This document shows, in pieces, positions 7,768 through 9,826 of a stretch of DNA of 9,826 nt. The stretch is from the NCBI GenBank assembly GCA_030018895.1, contig JASEHM010000015.1, forward strand, positions 1 through 9,826, in the 5' to 3' direction. The position numbers and the translations under genes are program-made. Origin of the DNA: Candidatus Omnitrophota bacterium. GTDB taxonomy: Bacteria > Omnitrophota > Gorgyraeia > Gygaellales > Profunditerraquicolaceae. The notes beneath the pieces were generated by a model. The model worked only from the letters and a program-made list of their open reading frames with translations. It had not been told where the DNA came from and did not search any database. The number at the start of each line of letters is the position of its first letter. Position 1 is the first letter of the stretch.

Positions 7768-8265
7768 TTATTTTAATTCAACGATCTCAGAGACTTCCTC
7801 ATAAGCCTGTAAGATCTGGGGATTTTCCTTTAAAAGTTTTATCTGCGCAGGCGAATTAAGAAATTGGCTTAGGTATTGCGCATATTCCTTAAATTCCTGA
7901 GTGTTTAATTTTTCTTGAACATAACGGCAATTGAGATCTGCGGTTAAAATAATCTTTTTCCCCCTTAAATTAATAAGAAAAGGGTAGAGCTGGCACTCAA
8001 ATGGCCTTCTTGCATAAATTTTACATTTATTATCCCCTAAATTTAAAAAAGGGCAGACAAACCCCGTCTCTCCTTCTTTAGCGCCATTAGGTACAGGCTC
8101 AATCCTTTTATCTAAGGTAAGATAAACTTTTGGGATATCCGTATTAACTAAATCTTGAATTTCTTCATCCAAAAGGCAAGGGGACCAGACAGAATTCTGC
8201 TCTTTAAATCTACAACAGCCCTGGCACCTCAGGCAGATTTCCTGAGGCACAAATTGTTTTATCAT
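7768..8265 (-). CDS. YkgJ-type CxxCxxCC cysteine-cluster protein
   Basis: 165 aa, apparently cytoplasmic. The N-terminal CLRCQGCC (C11, C14, C17, C18) is the CxxCxxCC signature of the UPF0153/YkgJ family, predicted to bind zinc or an iron-sulfur centre. Further cysteines are spaced as usual for the family: C30, C71 in FVCPFL, C81 in KCKIYARRP, C91 in ECQLYPF, and C113. The biochemical role of the family is not established; some members sit beside modification enzymes. Here it leads the run of six close genes and is followed 26 nt later by the DUF2156 protein. The ATG start is supported by GGGAG (8275-8279) with 8-nt spacing. A terminator hairpin for the preceding gene ends only about 25 nt upstream of this start, which leaves little room for a separate promoter. 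Confidence 0.87.
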   Translation of the reverse strand: MIKQFVPQEICLRCQGCCRFKEQNSVWSPCLLDEEIQDLVNTDIPKVYLTLDKRIEPVPNGAKEGETGFVCPFLNLGDNKCKIYARRPFECQLYPFLINLRGKKIILTADLNCRYVQEKLNTQEFKEYAQYLSQFLNSPAQIKLLKENPQILQAYEEVSEIVELK

Positions 8266-8274
8266 TTAACCGTG

Positions 8275-8279
8275 CTCCC
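8275..8279 (-). promoter_or_regulatory. Ribosome binding site of the cysteine-cluster gene
   Basis: GGGAG on the minus strand with 8-nt spacing to the ATG at 8265 supports that start and shows that the first gene of the run has an independent translation signal. Confidence 0.7.
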
Positions 8280-8290
8280 TTTTTTGAAGG

Positions 8291-8331
8291 AAAAATAAAT
8301 CCCGTTAAAGAACCCTGTTCTCTAACGGGAT
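8291..8331 (-). terminator. Rho-independent terminator after the TPR/coiled-coil gene
   Basis: Bases 8299-8307 pair with 8323-8331 (TCCCGTTA/TAACGGGA plus an A-T pair). After one mismatch, AGAAC (8309-8313) pairs with GTTCT (8317-8321) around a 3-nt loop. On the minus strand the hairpin is followed by TTATTTTT. On the plus strand no T-run follows, so it acts in the minus direction. It lies between the TPR/coiled-coil gene and the six-gene run. Confidence 0.8.
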
Positions 8332-8350
8332 ATATCTGCGTATATCTGTA
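8331..8350. repeat. Short tandem repeat of a 10-mer
   Basis: TATATCTGCG is followed directly by TATATCTGTA, giving two 10-bp units with identical first eight bases, next to the base of the terminator hairpin. No function can be assigned; it may be a protein site or chance. Confidence 0.35.
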
Positions 8351-8404
8351 CTCAAAAAATAGTTCTTACAATAGGCTGCTAAGGGATTACTCTATTTCGC
8401 GGTT

Positions 8405-9616
8405 TTACTCTTCTTCTTTTTGACGCTGCTTCTCTAAACGCTCCTGCTCTTTTTGTTGTTTTTGCCTAATTCGCTCTTCTTCTTTGCGTTGTTTTTCTAA
8501 AAGCCGCTCCTGCTCTTTTTGTTGTTTCTCTGAAAGCCTCTCTTGTTCTTCCTGTTGTTTCTGCTTTGCCTGCTCCTCCTCCTTGCGCTGTTTTTGGAGG
8601 CGCTCCTGCTCTTTTTGTTGTTTTTGCTTAGCCAGCTCTTCTTCTTTTTGGCGTTGTTTCTCAAGCTTTACCTGTTCCTGTTCTGCTTTTTGCTTGGCTA
8701 GTTCTTCTTCTTTTTGTTGTTTCATCTGCTGCGCCTGTTCTTCTTTTTGTTTGGCCTCTTCTTCTTTTTGGCGTTGTTTTTCCAGGCGTTCCTGCTCTCT
8801 TGCGTTATCAGCTTGAAGCAACGCTATTTTATCGGGAATCCTTGTTTCTAAGTATCCTATTGCTTTTGTTTGTTCCGGATCTATAGAAAGAATCTCTTTG
8901 AATTGGGCCTCTGCAGCGTTGAATTCATTATTATTAAAATAGGCGACTCCTTGTTCATAAAGGGCATTGATTTTTTTCTTCTTGTCCTGGGCCAGGCGCT
9001 TTTCTTCTGCTTTTTGCTTAGCCTCTTCTTCTTTTTGGCGTTGTTTTTCCAAGCGTTCCTGCTCCTGTTCTTCTTTTTGCCTGGCTAGTTCTTCTTCTTT
9101 TTGCTTGGCCTCTTCTTCTTTTTGCTTAAGCGCCTCTTGTTGTTTTTGCAAGAGTTCCTGCAAAACAGCTGTTTTCTCTTCTTTTTGAATATAATCCTTC
9201 ATCTCCGGTTCATTGATTATTTGCAAAACCTTGTCCCAATTTTCTCTGGCTTTCTTTAACTTTCCCTGTTCAAATAAAAGATTTCCCTGATCAAAATACT
9301 GCCGGATCTTTATTTCCCTCTCCTGATTACGTTTAAAAATTTCCCCTTCTCGTATCTTTTCATCTACCTTCTTAATATTTTTTTTAGCCTCTTCGATAAT
9401 TTGCTTAAGGCTAAGGTTGTAAGAAGGCATTGCCTTTTCAGTAACATAAGAGCCAACCTCTGCTTTTTCTACTTGCCCTGATTCTAAAGGAACTGCCTTA
9501 CCCTGTGCGGTTTTGGGCTGTGTTTCTTCCTGGGCAAAGGAAGAAATTCTTGAGAAAAAAATAATGCCGGAAATTATACAAATAAAAACAAAATACATTT
9601 TTTGCCTTGTTAACAT
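8405..9616 (-). CDS. Secreted TPR/coiled-coil protein rich in Lys, Glu and Gln
   Basis: 403 aa of unknown function. A Sec signal peptide (basic MLTRQK, hydrophobic 8-22, probable cleavage after SSFA at residue 28) sends it to the periplasm or outside. Two TPR-like helical pairs lie at about 104-137 (YFDQGNLLFEQGKLKKARENW) and about 215-248 (YEQGVAYFNNNEFNAAEAQF). They are separated and followed by highly charged low-complexity helix at about 150-212 and 272-403, built from variants of EQERLEKQRQKEEE. The protein stops inside this repeat with no C-terminal domain, so it may be a natural scaffold or a shortened version of a longer protein; I see no frameshift. Low complexity means database matches will be unreliable. 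The start is secure: AAGGAGGG (9621-9628) lies 4 nt before the ATG. It has candidate promoters upstream and its own terminator downstream, so it is probably monocistronic. Confidence 0.85.
   Translation of the reverse strand: MLTRQKMYFVFICIISGIIFFSRISSFAQEETQPKTAQGKAVPLESGQVEKAEVGSYVTEKAMPSYNLSLKQIIEEAKKNIKKVDEKIREGEIFKRNQEREIKIRQYFDQGNLLFEQGKLKKARENWDKVLQIINEPEMKDYIQKEEKTAVLQELLQKQQEALKQKEEEAKQKEEELARQKEEQEQERLEKQRQKEEEAKQKAEEKRLAQDKKKKINALYEQGVAYFNNNEFNAAEAQFKEILSIDPEQTKAIGYLETRIPDKIALLQADNAREQERLEKQRQKEEEAKQKEEQAQQMKQQKEEELAKQKAEQEQVKLEKQRQKEEELAKQKQQKEQERLQKQRKEEEQAKQKQQEEQERLSEKQQKEQERLLEKQRKEEERIRQKQQKEQERLEKQRQKEEE
8754..8797. repeat. 44-bp direct repeat, copy A, in the TPR/coiled-coil gene
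   Basis: It matches 9021-9064 at 43 of 44 positions (the only difference is CCAGG versus CCAAG). It encodes the EQERLEKQRQKEEEA unit. The two copies flank the second TPR pair and offer a substrate for recombinational deletion or duplication. Confidence 0.75.
9021..9064. repeat. 44-bp direct repeat, copy B, in the TPR/coiled-coil gene
   Basis: Partner of 8754-8797, in the same reading frame and orientation. The near-identity at DNA level, not only in protein, points to a recent duplication or gene conversion within the gene. Confidence 0.75.
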
Positions 9617-9620
9617 TTTT

Positions 9621-9628
9621 CCCTCCTT
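9621..9628 (-). promoter_or_regulatory. Strong ribosome binding site of the TPR/coiled-coil gene
   Basis: The minus strand reads AAGGAGGG followed by AAAA and ATG. This is an almost perfect anti-16S match at close spacing, fixes the start at 9616, and is the strongest Shine-Dalgarno in the window. Confidence 0.85.
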
Positions 9629-9651
9629 ATGGATTTAAGGATTCTAAAACG

Positions 9652-9657
9652 ATTATA
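9652..9657 (-). promoter_or_regulatory. Candidate -10 box (TATAAT) proximal to the TPR/coiled-coil gene
   Basis: An exact TATAAT on the minus strand, 35 nt before the ATG, predicts a leader of about 28 nt. The -35 region (around CTTATT/TTATTA) is weak, and an A-run fills the spacer. An inverted repeat TACCGA/TCGGTA (9656-9661 and 9691-9696) brackets it and could be an operator. Confidence 0.4.
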
Positions 9658-9715
9658 CCGACGTTTTTTTTACTAATAAGACTGCGAAAATCGGTATTTC
9701 ACTTATGTTCTTTAA

Positions 9716-9745
9716 ATTTTACACCATTAGTTGTGCAAAACTCAA
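9716..9745 (-). promoter_or_regulatory. Candidate distal promoter, TTGAGT-18-TAAAAT
   Basis: The minus strand has TTGAGT (9745-9740), an 18-nt spacer and TAAAAT (9721-9716), a sigma70-like arrangement with a leader of roughly 90 nt to the TPR/coiled-coil gene. In AT-rich DNA such matches arise by chance, so this is a weak call and an alternative to the proximal TATAAT. Confidence 0.3.
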
Positions 9746-9801
9746 TAATAATATTTTATAAATATGATGCCATTGCTGTCCAAATTAGCTGCTAGAGTGT
9801 T

Positions 9802-9826
9802 ATTCCCGCAATCTTTAAGCGGGAAT
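9802..9826. repeat. GC-rich palindrome at window edge
   Basis: ATTCCCGC (9802-9809) and GCGGGAAT (9819-9826) form a perfect 8-bp stem with a 9-nt loop. The same stem occurs in the second hairpin of the element inside pabC (4696-4715), so it is probably another copy or fragment of a dispersed repeat. The window ends here, so a role as terminator for a neighbouring gene cannot be judged. Confidence 0.6.

Noticed and set aside
8484..9188. Plus-strand open frames rich in Cys, Ser and Phe opposite the TPR/coiled-coil gene
   Set aside because: They are antisense readings of the CTT/TTC-rich strand of a Lys/Glu/Gln repeat, with no ribosome site and no protein-like domain.
9607..9795. Plus-strand frame of 62 codons over the upstream region
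   Set aside because: It overlaps the start and promoter region of the minus-strand gene, has no convincing ribosome site, and its composition looks like translated AT-rich spacer.

Overview
The window is a compact, AT-rich bacterial region with every convincing gene on the minus strand, so the genes run from high to low coordinates. A lipoprotein signal peptide (lipobox ending in Cys), a classical Sec signal peptide and a PilZ-transmembrane-periplasmic architecture point to a Gram-negative-type cell. The gene style (KEQ-rich TPR/coiled-coil proteins, DUF3857-transglutaminase lipoproteins, a six-hairpin glycosidase-like domain with a TEHNLDAY motif, dispersed GC-rich palindromes in AT-rich DNA) reminds me of uncultivated groups such as Omnitrophota. 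That assignment is an impression, not a demonstration.

Layout in the direction of transcription. 9826-9617 is a 210-base upstream region with a GC-rich palindrome at the window edge and two candidate promoters. 9616-8405 encodes a secreted TPR/coiled-coil protein with a strong ribosome binding site. A rho-independent terminator (8331-8291) follows. Then six tightly packed genes run to the left end: a CxxCxxCC (YkgJ-type) cysteine-cluster protein, a DUF2156 acyltransferase-like protein, pabB, pabC, a DUF3857/transglutaminase lipoprotein, and a PilZ-TM-coiled-coil-glycosidase-like fusion. The last four are joined by short overlaps or a 6-nt gap (TAATG, an 8-bp overlap, ATGA), which suggests one translationally coupled operon. 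No gene-free stretch exceeds 300 bases. Bases 1-86, after the last stop, hold nothing I can identify.

How the genes may work together: PabB and PabC convert chorismate (with an amine source) to 4-aminobenzoate for folate. No pabA/trpG glutaminase is visible here. The last two genes look like an envelope module: a periplasm-facing papain-like transglutaminase lipoprotein and a membrane-spanning protein whose cytoplasmic PilZ domain keeps the c-di-GMP motifs (RxxxR and NxSxxG) and whose periplasmic end looks like a carbohydrate-active (alpha/alpha)6 barrel. This would be a candidate inside-to-outside c-di-GMP switch acting on a surface glycan.

The other notable structure is a palindromic repeat family. 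A two-hairpin element sits inside pabC and is translated in frame, a smaller palindrome is translated inside the pabB linker, and a hairpin with the same 8-bp stem as one pabC hairpin lies at the right edge.
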